A stretch of 64,000 nt of DNA, from assembly GCA_034509495.1 (NCBI GenBank), contig CM067511.1:632618-696617 (forward strand), given 5' to 3'. This stretch comes from Acestrorhynchus altus. Taxonomy: Eukaryota; Chordata; Actinopteri; Characiformes; Acestrorhynchidae. Each line of letters begins with the position of its first letter. The stretch's first letter is position 1. This document shows positions 1 to 10,771 of the stretch, one piece after another. The notes under the pieces are model-generated. The model was given only the letters and a program-made list of their open reading frames with translations, did no database searches and was not told the DNA's origin. Both the position numbers and the translations under genes were made by a program.

Positions 1-229
1 GTATCGTAGCTGGGGAACCGCCGCTTTCCTCCGAGTGCATTGGCTGCCCAGCAATGATACAAAATGGCAGCGGTTTCTTCACACGCCTGGTGTTTGTGTT
101 AATGTGTTCCTAAAGACCCCTCTGGGTCTTGTGTGCATCCCTATGCCAACTTTTTGTCAGTATATACTGGATCATACTAAATACAAATTAATGATATTAC
201 TATATTATAGACTATAATTCTAAATGATA

Positions 230-230
<1 letters not shown>

Positions 231-285
<55 letters not shown>

Positions 286-286
286 G
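231..286 (+). repeat. (CT)n microsatellite at shisa2 acceptor
   Basis: A nearly pure CT run, broken once by TTTC, ends a few bases before the acceptor of the shisa2 exon. It provides the polypyrimidine tract of that intron. Confidence 0.95.
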
Positions 287-293
287 TTTTCAG

Positions 294-808
294 ACTTGCC
301 AGTTTACGCACCCTTCCTGATTGTGGTTTGTGTATTTGTGGTCTTCGTCCTGTTGGGGTCAGTGGTGGCTGCCTGTTTCTGCCTGAGTCAGAAGCCTCTG
401 CCCCCAACACGCTCCAGTCAATCCCCAACACAGAACACCCCTCACTCACCCTCTGAGGCTCCAGAGACCTTGCCCATGACAGCTAGCACCGGAACCTCTT
501 GTGGCTCTTCATCTTCACTCTGTCCCCTCAACAGTGCACCCCATAGCCAGAGCAGTCATCTTCAACCCAGACTGGAGACAGAGAAGCAGCAAGCTCTGCA
601 TCCCTGCTTCCCTCACACACCGAACCCTGCCTTCCACAGGACCATGACTTTACCCACAATGCTTCATCCGCTCATGTTCCCCACTACCATGGTTAATCCC
701 TATATGATGCCCATGCAGGGCCAGAGACCATACCGGTCAGTGCCATCTCCATGCCCACCAAATACTGGCATCAGCACAATGCAGAGGAGCAGTGAAATCA
801 TAGTGTGA
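294..808 (+). CDS. shisa2: Shisa family protein, last coding exon (shisa2-like, 5' part outside window)
   Basis: This is the terminal exon of a Shisa transmembrane adaptor. Shisa2/3 proteins act in the ER, where they hold back Frizzled and FGF receptors and so dampen Wnt and FGF signalling (family knowledge). The exon opens after a TTTTCAG acceptor at 287-293 and supplies bases 2-3 of a split codon. The reading starts DLPVYAPFLIVVCVF, the single transmembrane helix that is the family signature (about 22 residues), followed by cysteines and then a Ser/Pro/Thr-rich cytoplasmic tail. It ends with TGA at 806-808 and a C-terminal ...EIIV. About 171 residues are present; the signal peptide and Cys-rich lumenal domain would be upstream of base 1. 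I choose shisa2 over shisa3 because wasf3 lies next door, as in human 13q12. The tail is clearly more diverged than the membrane segment. An ATG at 224 lies inside the CT repeat of the intron and is not the start. Confidence 0.85.
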
Positions 809-850
809 GAGACATGACCAGGGTTGCACAGAACCAGGTGTTCATTCAGG

Positions 851-1165
851 TAAACAGGACAGGACAGTAAAGAAAATGAAAAGGTTACAGGACAGGACAG
901 TAAAGAAATGAGAATGGTTACAGGACACGACAGTAAAGAAATTAAAAAGGTTACAGGACAGGACAGTAAAGAAATTAAAAATGTTACAGGACAGTAAACA
1001 AATGAGAATGAAACGAAGAATGAAGACGTCCAGAATGAAAATGGATACAGGACAGTTAAAAAATGAAAACAGATTATCAGTCAGGACAATTAATACATTT
1101 TATAATGAGATGTAAAAGTATAAAAGGAGATTAAAATGAAAAATGCTTAGGGGACAGGACAGTCA
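851..1165 (+). repeat. 30-33 bp minisatellite, block 1
   Basis: About nine diverged copies of a unit built on GGTTACAGGACAGGACAG followed by TAAAGAAATGAAAA. The array starts about 40 bp after the shisa2 stop codon, so it probably lies in the shisa2 3' UTR or just beyond it. The same unit returns as a second block at 2211-2558. Confidence 0.9.
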
Positions 1166-1179
1166 CAGGAAAATGCAGT

Positions 1180-1660
1180 ATAAGGACAAAAGTATTGGGA
1201 CACCTACTCACACATTTTCTCTAAAATCAAGGGTTAAAAAGAGTTTATCTTGCTTTTGCTGGAGTTTTTACTGGATAGAGAAGATTTACTATTATATATT
1301 GGAACACTGCTGTAAGAATTTGATTGCATTCAGCTACAAAAGTGTGAGTGAGACTAGGATGTCCAACGATCACCACCCCTCCTCATCCCAAAAGTACTAA
1401 CACAGTTCCACTGCTCCACAGCTCAGTGCTGGCATTAGACATGGTGCCAATACTGTATGTCCATATTTGTTGATCTGCTCCAGAGATTCCTATTCTCTTG
1501 GCAGTACTTCTCTCCAGGGACTAGACAATGTGTGTGTGTGTGCATTTGCACACCTGTGTCAGCAATGGGTGCATCTTAAAATAGCTGAATGCATTCATTA
1601 TGAGGGGGGAATAAAAACATTTGGATATATAGTGTATATATATCACATATATATGTATTA
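1180..1660 (+). mobile_element. Non-autonomous DNA transposon, GGACAAAAGTATTGGGACAC family, copy 1
   Basis: Begins with GGACAAAAGTATTGGGACAC and ends near an imperfect inverted terminus (CATTTGGATATATAGTGTAT). Internal landmarks recur in the other copies: ATCAAGGGTTAAAAAGAGTTT, CCACAGCTCAGTGCTGG, TTAGACATGGTGCC, GGGACTAGACAA and a short GT run. It carries no coding capacity. I cannot assign the superfamily. Further copies or fragments lie at 4480, 12292, 27985, 28770, 32163, 32815 and 39030. Confidence 0.7.
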
Positions 1661-2210
1661 AAGTGTCCCGCTCTGCTGATAACAGTGTCTCGTAACCTTC
1701 AGCTCTGCCCTGCATTGCTGTGACATTGGGATGTATTGATCTGGATTTGTTTGTGCACAGTACAGGGTCTATATGGGTGGGTGGAGTGTTTGGGGGGCAT
1801 TTAAAGTGGTGGTGGTGGCGGTGGGTGGTGTTTAAAGTGTGACCTGGAGTCACTGTCTATTTAAACGTCACAGTTACTGTGTGTGTGTTATACAATGTTC
1901 ATGGGAATCCATTCACAGTGTGAACAAAGAGACGTGTGTGTTTGGGTGCTGCCTGTGTGTCACAGCATTAAGCCCACCCCCCACCACATGCTGTGTTGTA
2001 ATGGATTACAGTGTTTGATCCGTGGACGGTAAAAGCTCGTATTGCCATTAAAAGTGGATTGTCACACCCCAGTCAACATGCAGTGACCTACTGACCATCT
2101 GTCAGCATCCATTCGGTCAGGCTATTGCTGATGATCAATTTAGGGTCTTTAATGGCAGAATGTCTGAGGTTACACAGCGAGTGGTTGGGCTCATATGGAA
2201 ATTAGCTTGG
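1661..2210. other. Intergenic, no gene seen
   Basis: Mixed-composition sequence between two repeat blocks. It contains a purine run of GTGGTGG type near 1806-1830 and no exon-like open frame with splice sites. Confidence 0.6.
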
Positions 2211-2558
2211 GTTACAGGACAGGACAGAGAATAAATGAAAAATAGTTATAGGGCAGGACAGTAAAGAAATGAAAAGGGATAACAGGACAGGACAATGAAG
2301 AATGGATATGTTATGGGGTAGAATAGTAAAGAAATTAAAAGGGAACAGGACAGTAAAGAAATAAAAATGATTACAGGACAGGACATAAAAAAAGTAAAAT
2401 ATTACAAGAAAGGACACTAAAGAAATGAAAAAGGTTACAGGACAGGCCAGTAAAAATGAAAAAAGGTTGCAGGACAGGACCCTAAAGAAATGAAAAAGGT
2501 TACAGGACAGGGCAATTAAAATAAAAATGGTTATAGGACAGGACAATTAAAATAAAGA
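2211..2558 (+). repeat. 30-33 bp minisatellite, block 2
   Basis: About eleven diverged copies of the GTTACAGGACAGGACAG...AAAGAAATGAAAA unit also found at 851-1165. The long minus-strand open frame across it (repeated SCPITIF-like motifs) is only the repeat read in reverse. Confidence 0.9.
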
Positions 2559-2734
2559 TATAAAAGGTAAAAGAAGGTACACACCAGTGACATGAAGGAT
2601 CTGGGAGACATACACAAACCACAGAGTGGGAGAATGGACAGATTGTCCAATCTGCATGGAATGACACAACAGCCACATTTGCAGAAATTCAGCAAGCAGT
2701 GATGCCCTCCATGCAGTGAACTCCTCCATATAAC

Positions 2735-2935
2735 TGAATGGAACTGAGAGAGAACATTCAAGCTACATGGGATGGATCATCACAGGACACCATGAGGAAC
2801 ATCTACAACTCCATGCAGAGACGTCTGGCATGTTGCGTTAAACTGAGAGACACCACTTCTGCATGAGTAGATCAATAAGTATTGATCAGACTACAGTTAT
2901 CATCAGTTATTGATCCTGGCGATGAGTGTTTTCTA
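2735..2935 (+). mobile_element. Tc1-like transposon, 3' end only (family A, copy 1)
   Basis: The stretch from AACATTCAAGCTACATGGGATG to ATCAGTTATTGATCCTG is the reverse complement, with scattered changes, of the 3' ends of the elements at 9961-10450 and 18763-19460. Only the last part of the transposase and the 3' end remain. Confidence 0.75.
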
Positions 2936-3229
2936 CTTTTAAATATATAAAATATAAAGTATAAATTATTTAGCAACTAAAAATAAAGTATTCAATACCT
3001 GCTGTGAAACAAAGTGCAATGATTTGTCATTTGTGGACGAGGAATTGAAGTGTTCAGACCTTCATGATTCAAAGTGTTAATGGTTACTGGATGGTATTAA
3101 TTGAGAAGAAAGTAAGAAGGAATGGAAATGCGTTAGAGGATGGGGGGATGGGTGGGGTTTCAAAATCGATTAAATTCATTTTCCCCTCTAACTTCTACAC
3201 ACAGATGGGTTAAAAATAAAACACAAAAA

Positions 3230-3725
3230 CAGAACATGTGCATTGTATTCACAGCCTTTTCCACTCGAAATTGAGCTCAGGTGCATCTTGTTTCCACTGA
3301 TCCTCCTTCAGATGTTTCTACAGCTTGATTGGACTCCTGAGGTCAATTCGGCTGGTTGGACGTGATTTGAAGACACACCTGCTTATATAATCCCCCACAG
3401 TAGACAGTGTGTAAGAACACAAACCAAGCTATTCTATTCTATTCTATTCTATTCTATTCTATTCAAGCCATAGAGTGTAAGGAACTGTCTGTAGACCTCC
3501 GATGCAGGATTGCATGGAGAGACAGATCTGGGGAAAGTACAGAAACATTTCTGCTGCATTGAAGATCTCAGCACAGTGGTTCCATCATCTGTAAATGGAA
3601 GAAGTATGGAACCATCAGGACTCTTCATAGAGCTGACCGCTCGGCCAAACTGAGTGATCGTGGTTGGAGGGCCTTAGTCAGGGAGGTGACCAAGAACCTG
3701 ATGGTCACTCTGACAGATCTGTATG
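3230..3725 (+). mobile_element. Decayed Tc1-like transposon (salmonid/zebrafish Tc1 type), 5' half
   Basis: Matches the well-known teleost Tc1 consensus: a 5' leader with TCCTTCAGATGTTTCTACA, then the coding start around CAAACCAAGC, the HTH region (CTCCGATGCAGGATTGCATG, CATTTCTGCTGCATTGAAG) and GGTCACTCTGACAGA. It breaks off near 3725, so the catalytic half is missing. A TTCTA microsatellite at 3431-3464 interrupts it just at the start of the coding region. Confidence 0.8.
3431..3464 (+). repeat. (ATTCT)n microsatellite inside Tc1 remnant
   Basis: Six to seven perfect ATTCT units inserted between the leader and the coding part of the surrounding Tc1 remnant. They are absent from the family consensus as I know it. 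Confidence 0.95.
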
Positions 3726-3889
3726 TGGGAATAAGTGAGGGTGTATTGTAAGTAGGTTGAAAGGTGGTCTTGGGAATGGGAATGGGTGGGATTGTAGAGA
3801 GAGGTAGTTGGGGGTGTTTATAATAATCACTTCTGTTTGTAAAGACATCAAAATAGGTTTGTAAGGTGAGGTGAGGTGAGGTAACTCCC

Positions 3890-4440
3890 CCGCACACCTG
3901 CTCCTCTGTGGGTACCTGGCTGAATTTTGCAGCTCTGCTCTGATTGGTCGCCTAAATCTAATCCGCGGAAGACGTCCTTGCTCCTGAGACCTAATTGGGT
4001 CGCCGGGCTGTCACTCAGGCTTGCAGGCCCCGCCTCCTGTCGTCAGCGCGCTCGGTCGGGCTGCGCGTAAAGAGGGGTCAGGTAAGAGCGCGCGCGGCTC
4101 CCTGCGGGCTGGTCCTCTGCGGAGCTTCAGGCTGGACGGGGGGGTGGACACTGCGCTCGTGAGTAAAGTACCCCGGAGGGGGTGTTTGATTGTGGTTGAG
4201 CTGCAGCGCTGCGTTATGGTTTCTCCGTTTGGTTTGGTTCAGTTTCAGACTCAGAGTCCACTAATCGCTCCTGTCGGCTTAAGCCCTGACGGACCGGGTC
4301 AGGGACGCGCGTGCACGCCAGCGTTACAGCCCCAGCGCGTGCCCGCGGCGTAAGGTGGCGTTCTCCGTTCTAGACGCGCACCTGAGGCGTTGCGGCCAAG
4401 GCGCATGCGCGCGCGCTTCTTAATTAGGCTCTATAAGGTG
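3890..4440 (+). promoter_or_regulatory. CpG-rich island, probable wasf3 promoter and non-coding exon 1
   Basis: Sharp rise in CpG and GC content (GCGCGCTCGGTCGGGCTGCG and similar) in an otherwise AT-leaning region. A strong donor, TCAG|GTAAGA, sits at 4081/4082 and could end a 5' UTR exon. The first wasf3 coding exon has an acceptor (GTGCAG at 6814-6819) only 2 bp before its ATG, so an upstream non-coding exon is required. The 110-codon open frame starting at 4021 runs through this donor and is probably not coding. Confidence 0.5.
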
Positions 4441-4479
4441 CGCTGGTGAAGGGCTAAGAGATGAATCCAGGGTTTTAAA

Positions 4480-4812
4480 GACTTCATCCTGCTTTTGCTG
4501 GAGTTACTGTCTCTACAGAAGATTTTCTACTAGATTCTGGAACATTGCTGTGAGGATCTGATTGCAGCCACAAGAGCATTTGTGAGGCCAGGATGTTGGA
4601 TGATCACCACCTCAAGTACTGGATGGAGCTCCATCATTCCAGAGAACACAGTTCCACTGCTCCATAGCTCAGTACTGGGGGGTCTTTATACCACCTGGTA
4701 TTAGACATGGTGCCCACAGGTCCATGTGTGTTTATCTGCTCCAGAGAGTCCTGGTCTATCAGTAGTATTTCTCTACAGGGACTAGACAAGCTGTGTGTGT
4801 GTGTGTGTGTGT
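4480..4812 (+). mobile_element. GGACAAAAGTATTGGGACAC-family element, copy 2 (5' end missing)
   Basis: Shares the body of the family (TGCTTTTGCTGGAGTTACTG, GGATGGAGCTCCATCATTCC, GAACACAGTTCCACTGCTCC, TTAGACATGGTGCCCACAGG, ACAGGGACTAGACAAGC) and ends in a GT run at 4793-4812. It lies in the putative wasf3 intron 1. Confidence 0.75.
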
Positions 4813-5505
4813 TTTTTTTTACATCTGTAATATTTGTTGCTGGTTACAGTAACGGTTCCTCAGTCTGGACGCAGAGCTGCAGTGAAAGCATTCAGACTGA
4901 GCAGCTGTCCGTCATGTGAGAACCAGGGACACACACCCACGGAGTTCTGTTGGTGTGAGGTATGAGGCTCTCATATGGACACGTTCCATTAATGTAACCT
5001 CAGAACGACGGACGCTGCTATTAAATTTTAATGTTAGAAGAACAAAGAGCAAATGCTTAAGAGTTATTTGGTAATTGAGTGATTCATAATCAGAATAAGG
5101 ATGAAATTTTTATGGTTTGATAAACATCTCAGACAATGTCACAGTAAACAATCATTCTCCTTCTTCTTCTTAGTATTATTAGTTACAGTGCAGCTTAAAA
5201 GAATGGATGAAAACAGTGAACAGTGTTTTCTATCGTTCAATTTTATTATTGAAGTGTATGTAAAAAATAAAATTCATTAGAAAGCTGCAGCTGAGGCAGA
5301 GCCCTTTTTGACAATCTACTGATTAAGTTCTATCTCCAAACTGAGTGTTTGTTCTGTGAGATTTTCTATTAAATTGTCTTTTTAAAATAGCTGTATTCAT
5401 ATGACAACCAAAACCTTTATACCACGATATACCAAAATCCTGTATACTGCAACCCCAAGCTCTGAGGTGAGGGTGAGCGTGATTGTGTGGGCAACTGTAA
5501 TCCAA

Positions 5506-5544
<39 letters not shown>

Positions 5545-5752
5545 TAATAACTTAATCCTGAGAGGTTATAAGCTTTGCACACTCTTCGGAAGAGTGATGA
5601 CAGGCTCTAGGAGTAACAGAAGCCAGATTCTCTACTGTACTGATATACAGTGTTCAGAGTGATTACAGTCTCTGCTGTACTATGTCAGTAATTACATCAT
5701 TACTGTACTGTACTACATTAGTACTCTCATCATCACTCTGCTGTAGTATTAA
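4813..5752. other. wasf3 intron 1 (putative), no gene seen
   Basis: AT-leaning sequence with a GT microsatellite at 5508-5542. No exon-like segment or recognisable repeat family apart from that run. Confidence 0.5.
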
Positions 5753-5890
5753 GTCTGTATGCAGGTTGATCATCAGCCCCGCCCCCTCTCTCTGATCAGT
5801 CAGAGTCTGTATGCAGGTTGATCATGTTCACGTGTACAGAGCAGTAAACATGCACTGGAAGCTGCTTTGGTATTTAAACTGGGATTGAAA
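5753..5890 (-). mobile_element. GC-box/TGATCA repeat element, copy 1 (about 1.4 core units)
   Basis: Reverse-orientation copy of an element whose core is a 52-bp unit (CTGCATACAGACTCTGACTG, ATCAGAGAGAGGGGGCGGGG). The left arm (TCCACGTGAACATGATCAAC, GTTTACTGCTCTGT in the forward sense) and part of a second core unit are present. Other copies: 23770-24005, 43765-43850 and 48484-48805. Confidence 0.75.
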
Positions 5891-6115
5891 CAATAATGTA
5901 GTTTGTTATAATATGTATATCATGTCTGTAGGTTACTCTGATCCTGAAGCCTAGAAAACAGCATGTGACTGCCCTCAAAGTGCACACTCAGGTTGTAAAT
6001 GATAAAAAGAAGAAGAATAAGAACTGTGAAATATTGTAAAGTGTGATATGGTAAAAGCATGACTCTCATTCTGAGATTGAGATCACAACGTCAACTTCTC
6101 ACATTGTTGCAAACC

Positions 6116-6619
6116 TACAGGGGTTGGACAATGAAACTGTAACACCTGGTTTTAGACCACAGTAATTGATTAGTGTGGTGAACTAGGGCCTCCTTTTGCG
6201 GCCAATACAGCGTCAGTTCGTCTTGGGAAGGACATTTTTTGGACACAATCCGGGTTAGAACCCGAACATCCCTTTCAGACAGCTTCCTCTTGCGTCCACA
6301 GTTAATCCTGTTGGATGTGGTTGGTCCTTCTTGGTGGTGCTGACGTTACCCTGGATACCGTGGCTCTTGATACATCACAAAGACTTGCTGTCTTGGTCAC
6401 AGATGCGCCAGCAAGACGTGCACCAACAATTTGTCCTCCATAATGTTGTGTTCATTGCAGTGTTTGGAGCAAAACTGTGCTCTTACCTGCTAATTGAACC
6501 TTCACTCTCTGCTCTTACTGGTGCAATTAATGAAGATTGGACACCAGGCTGCTCCAATTTAGCCATGAAACCTCCCACTACAATGACAGGTGTTTCAGTT
6601 TCATTGTCCAACCCCTGTA
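6116..6619 (-). mobile_element. Internally deleted Tc1-type transposon with intact TIRs and TA duplication
   Basis: Inverted termini of about 32 bp, starting CAGGGGTTGGACAATGAAAC at 6118 and mirrored at 6586-6617, differ at roughly one position and are flanked by TA on both sides. The minus strand keeps the Tc1 helix-turn-helix region (translating as IVGARLAGASVTKTASL...VSRATVSRV), but the catalytic part is gone. This is a non-autonomous derivative in the putative intron 1 of wasf3, about 200 bp before the start codon. Confidence 0.85.
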
Positions 6620-6740
6620 CTTGTTCTGCTTGTCTCTGTTGAGGGTCTGAGAGGTTGAGCTCTCAGATGGTCATTGTTGTTTGGTGGCCATGCTGTAATA
6701 TCAAGCTCTGTATAGAATTCATGTAGACATACTCTAAATC

Positions 6741-6741
<1 letters not shown>

Positions 6742-6771
<30 letters not shown>
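6742..6771 (+). repeat. (GT)n microsatellite
   Basis: Pure GT run about 50 bp before the wasf3 start-codon exon. A second GT run at 6968-7001 begins about 14 bp after the donor of the same exon, so that exon is bracketed by GT repeats. Confidence 0.95.
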
Positions 6772-6772
<1 letters not shown>

Positions 6773-6821
6773 ACTGGTGCACAGGTACACACACATGCTT
6801 GTGTGTGTGTGAGGTGCAGTC

Positions 6822-6970
6822 ATGCCGCTGGTGAAGAGGAACATTGACCCACGTCACTTGAGTCGAGGGACGCTACCTGAGGGCATCGGGAGTGAACTGG
6901 AATGTGTGACTAACAACACACTCTCTGCCATCATCCGCCAGCTTAGCAGCCTCAGTAAGACCTGATCTGT

Positions 6971-7001
<31 letters not shown>

Positions 7002-7828
7002 GTTACATATTTGTTACAGAATGATTAGATTAATATATACTCACTGAACCCCCAAAAATAGCACAGCATGCAGATCTGTAAATGATTACAGACGTCCTCT
7101 GATCAGACACAAGAGGGCGTAAAGTGGTACCCCCACTGCCCTATAAAAAGACACTCAGAGGCTACTTTTGGGTAGTGTACCTCTTGGTGAGAGATCGTTG
7201 ACAGCCAGACATGTTTCTATGACTTTCTGTCCACTTGAAAGATGTTGAGAGGGGACGTTTTACTGGACTGAGAGAAGCGGGATTGTCAATCTGAGGAATA
7301 ACCACCATCTAGATCACACTGACCAAGCCACCACTGACCCCATTTGCAGTGGTGTCATGAACAGACCGGAACCGTATTATCTTTAGCAACGAATCCCACG
7401 AATTTGAGGATGGAGGCCTCGTGGTGAGGCTTCAGTTCTGCCCTTTCGGTAAAGGGACACACTTCCCCAACTGCTGGTGTGATGATCTGGGGAGCATCGC
7501 ATATGACAGTTGCTCACCCCTAGTAGTGATACGAGGGACACTAACTCAGCGATATGTCTAGGACATTCTGTGGACACGTGTCGCCTCTTATGGCAGGATT
7601 TCAAGGCATTTTCAGCAGGATAATGCTCCCACACACAGCAAGGTTTTCCCAGGATTGTCACTGCCAGATTGCAATCAAGCATTTAAGGGAACAGCTGGAC
7701 GCCAGCTTCAGCATCCTGAGAGTGTGTGGGATCTACAGGCCTCATAGAACCTCCTTTTCATTGTACAGTTTATAATACACTCTTTCCTCCTGTGCTATTT
7801 TTTCAGTGTCACATGAGTGCAGATATAA

Positions 7829-7879
<51 letters not shown>

Positions 7880-7989
7880 AGCATGGTGAAACAGGTGCTA
7901 TTCATTCAAGGCTGTCATTCATGCATTTTACTACAAGCATTGTGTTTTTAAGCCTAATCCTATTGGATAGAGTACAATCAGAAGTGAAC

Positions 7990-8049
<60 letters not shown>

Positions 8050-8161
8050 TGTGTGTGCGTGTGGGTGTGTGTGTGTGTGTGTGTGTAAATGTGAAGGAGA
8101 TTAGTACTCTGTAGTACTACTGCAGTTGAGGCCAGAGACAGACATCTGGCCTCAACATTTT

Positions 8162-8216
<55 letters not shown>

Positions 8217-8335
8217 AATGTTGTGTGTGTGTGTGTGTGTGTATGTGTGTGTGTGTTTCTCTGTCATCTGATGTGTTTCGGGTTTATGTGAAGTCACAGA
8301 GGATTACAGCTTACACAGAGATTAGTGTGTGTGAA

Positions 8336-8372
<37 letters not shown>

Positions 8373-8642
8373 CACAGACAGACAGAGAGACACGAGGAGG
8401 AGGGGACATATAGTGTGAAGAATAACTCACAAAGCTGTACTAAGAGAGAAATTGAGAGAAAGCTAAAGAATAAAATGATAAAGAGAAGAACAGGATGACA
8501 TAATCCAAAGAAAATGTAGCTGTGTTAGTGCGATCACATCACTGTTCATATTCACTATTACCTTCTGTTTTCTTTCTTTCTCTCTCTCTGTCTCTCTGTT
8601 TCTCCTGTCTCTCTCCATCTCTCTCTCTTCTTTCTTCCCTCT

Positions 8643-8707
<65 letters not shown>

Positions 8708-8895
8708 GTAAGCATGCAGAGGATGTGTTTGGTGAGCTGTTTAATGAAGCAAACACGTTCTACTTGCGAGCAAACTCCCTGCAGGACCGCATCGACCGCC
8801 TGGCTGTGAAGGTCACTCAGCTGGACTCCAGCGTGGAGGAAGGTCAGTTAGGATCTTATACTAATTAGCCATAACATTAAAACCACCTGATGCTG

Positions 8896-8959
<64 letters not shown>

Positions 8960-9460
8960 CTTATTGTTATGGCAGAATCGCTATGTGCACAGTTATACGA
9001 CGTCATAAAGATAATTGAGCTACAGCGAGTCAAATACAGTATTTCAAATACGGTGACACAGTACTTTTAACATTAAAACATAAATTGGTTTGAATAAATT
9101 GTCTCTCTTTTGCTGAAATGAAAACGTAAAGGACATCTGATGTAGCTTTTTCATGTCCTTGATTTAAAATGGAATTGAACTTCCAGCAGTTCATTAAAAC
9201 AGTGAATTGTTGTATAAGGTTAATCTTTACTGTCCTCAGTGTTCATTAGTACACAAAACCACCTCTGAAGTTCATATATTTATAGATAAATAATAAATAA
9301 ATCGATTTCATCTCCAATATTCACCCTTCGAGAAACCAGTCAGTGCAGGGAGACGCAGCCCGTGTAAAGATGATGGCAGGATGTGGTGAAGTTTAGTGTG
9401 CTCTTTAAACTGCAGTGAGAAATGTAATCTGCTGTGTTAGGATCAGTGCACCAGAGCCTG

Positions 9461-9510
<50 letters not shown>

Positions 9511-10716
9511 CTCTGCAGTCTCACTCCAGGACATTAACATGAGGAAGGCCTTCAGGAGCTCTACTGTCCAGGACCAGCAGGTGGTGTCTAAGAGCAGCAT
9601 TCCAAATCCCATAGCTGAGGTGTACAATGGCAGTGAGAAACCACCGCCGCTGAGCGTGCTCTCAGCGTACAGGTGTGTGAGGATGACCTTCAGGGACTTC
9701 TCCTCCTTTTACTGTGGTCTACCGAGCTTCAGTCCACAGAGGCAGGACATGTCTGAATGTGTAATGACATTAAAATCCAGAATTCCTGTTTCTAAGTTGA
9801 TCAAATTTTGAGGCAGAGAATGTATTAGAATATGATTATAAATATATAATTACATCATAGTTCATTATTTTTACACTTTTTATTCCACAATTACTTATTA
9901 ATTACATACTTATATAAATACTTACTCATAAATATGCTCATCTTCAAAGAAAATATTTTCCCCCAGAAGGACGTGTGGGATTGCAGTGCTATTGGGATGG
10001 AAGATATGATCTGATATGATCAATATCTATTGATATAGGCATACAGAAGTAGTGTCTTTAAGGAACGTCATGGAGGTGTAGAGGTTCCTAATGGTGTCCT
10101 GTGATGATCCATCCCATGCAGCTTGAATGTTCTCACTCGGTTCTGCAGATGGTGTGGTAGGGGTGGAGTGTTGATAGAGCGTCCAATAGTGTCCCACGCG
10201 TTTTCAATCAGGGACAGGTCTGGAGACGAGACCGACCACGGCGTAGTATCTGTGTCTTCAAGACAAGATCTTGAGACGGCAGCAGTGTGTGGATGAGTGT
10301 CTTCCTGTTGGAATAGAGTACCGGAGTGTGTGTTCAGAAAAGGCAGAACCACTGGTTGTAGAACCTCATTAACATAACGTTGAAGGTCTTGCACCGACAA
10401 CATGACACCAGGCCTTCTGGACATTTGACGTGACCACGGTGCCTCCACAAGACAAAAGCAGGACCTGATAACGTGGTTCTGAATTCAAGTTGGACGTGAT
10501 ATATTAGTCCCTGAATGTGTTCTCTGTCTGTTTGTAATAGGGATGATCACATAGATGGAATGAAGTTTTACACAGACCCCTCCTACTTCTTTGACCTGTG
10601 GAAGGAAAAGATGCTTCAGGACACAGAAGAGAAGAGGAAAGAGAAGAGAAGACAGAGAGTGAGACACTTTAGTCCATCCACTGTTATTGTCTTTCTAAAT
10701 CTGTTTTATACATATC

Positions 10717-10771
<55 letters not shown>

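Noticed and set aside
224..293. ATG at 224 as the start of the shisa gene
   Set aside because: It lies in the intronic CT tract; the conserved Shisa membrane segment begins right after the acceptor at 293.
4021..4353. 110-codon frame in the CpG island
   Set aside because: High GC makes stops rare. The frame crosses a strong splice donor at 4082 and matches no known protein.
7726..8297. Cys-Val and Thr-His repeat frames
   Set aside because: GT/CA and AT microsatellites in a wasf3 intron.
8522..8809. 95-codon frame spanning CT repeat into wasf3 exon 2
   Set aside because: It is in a different frame from the conserved WASF3 protein; the true exon starts at 8708.
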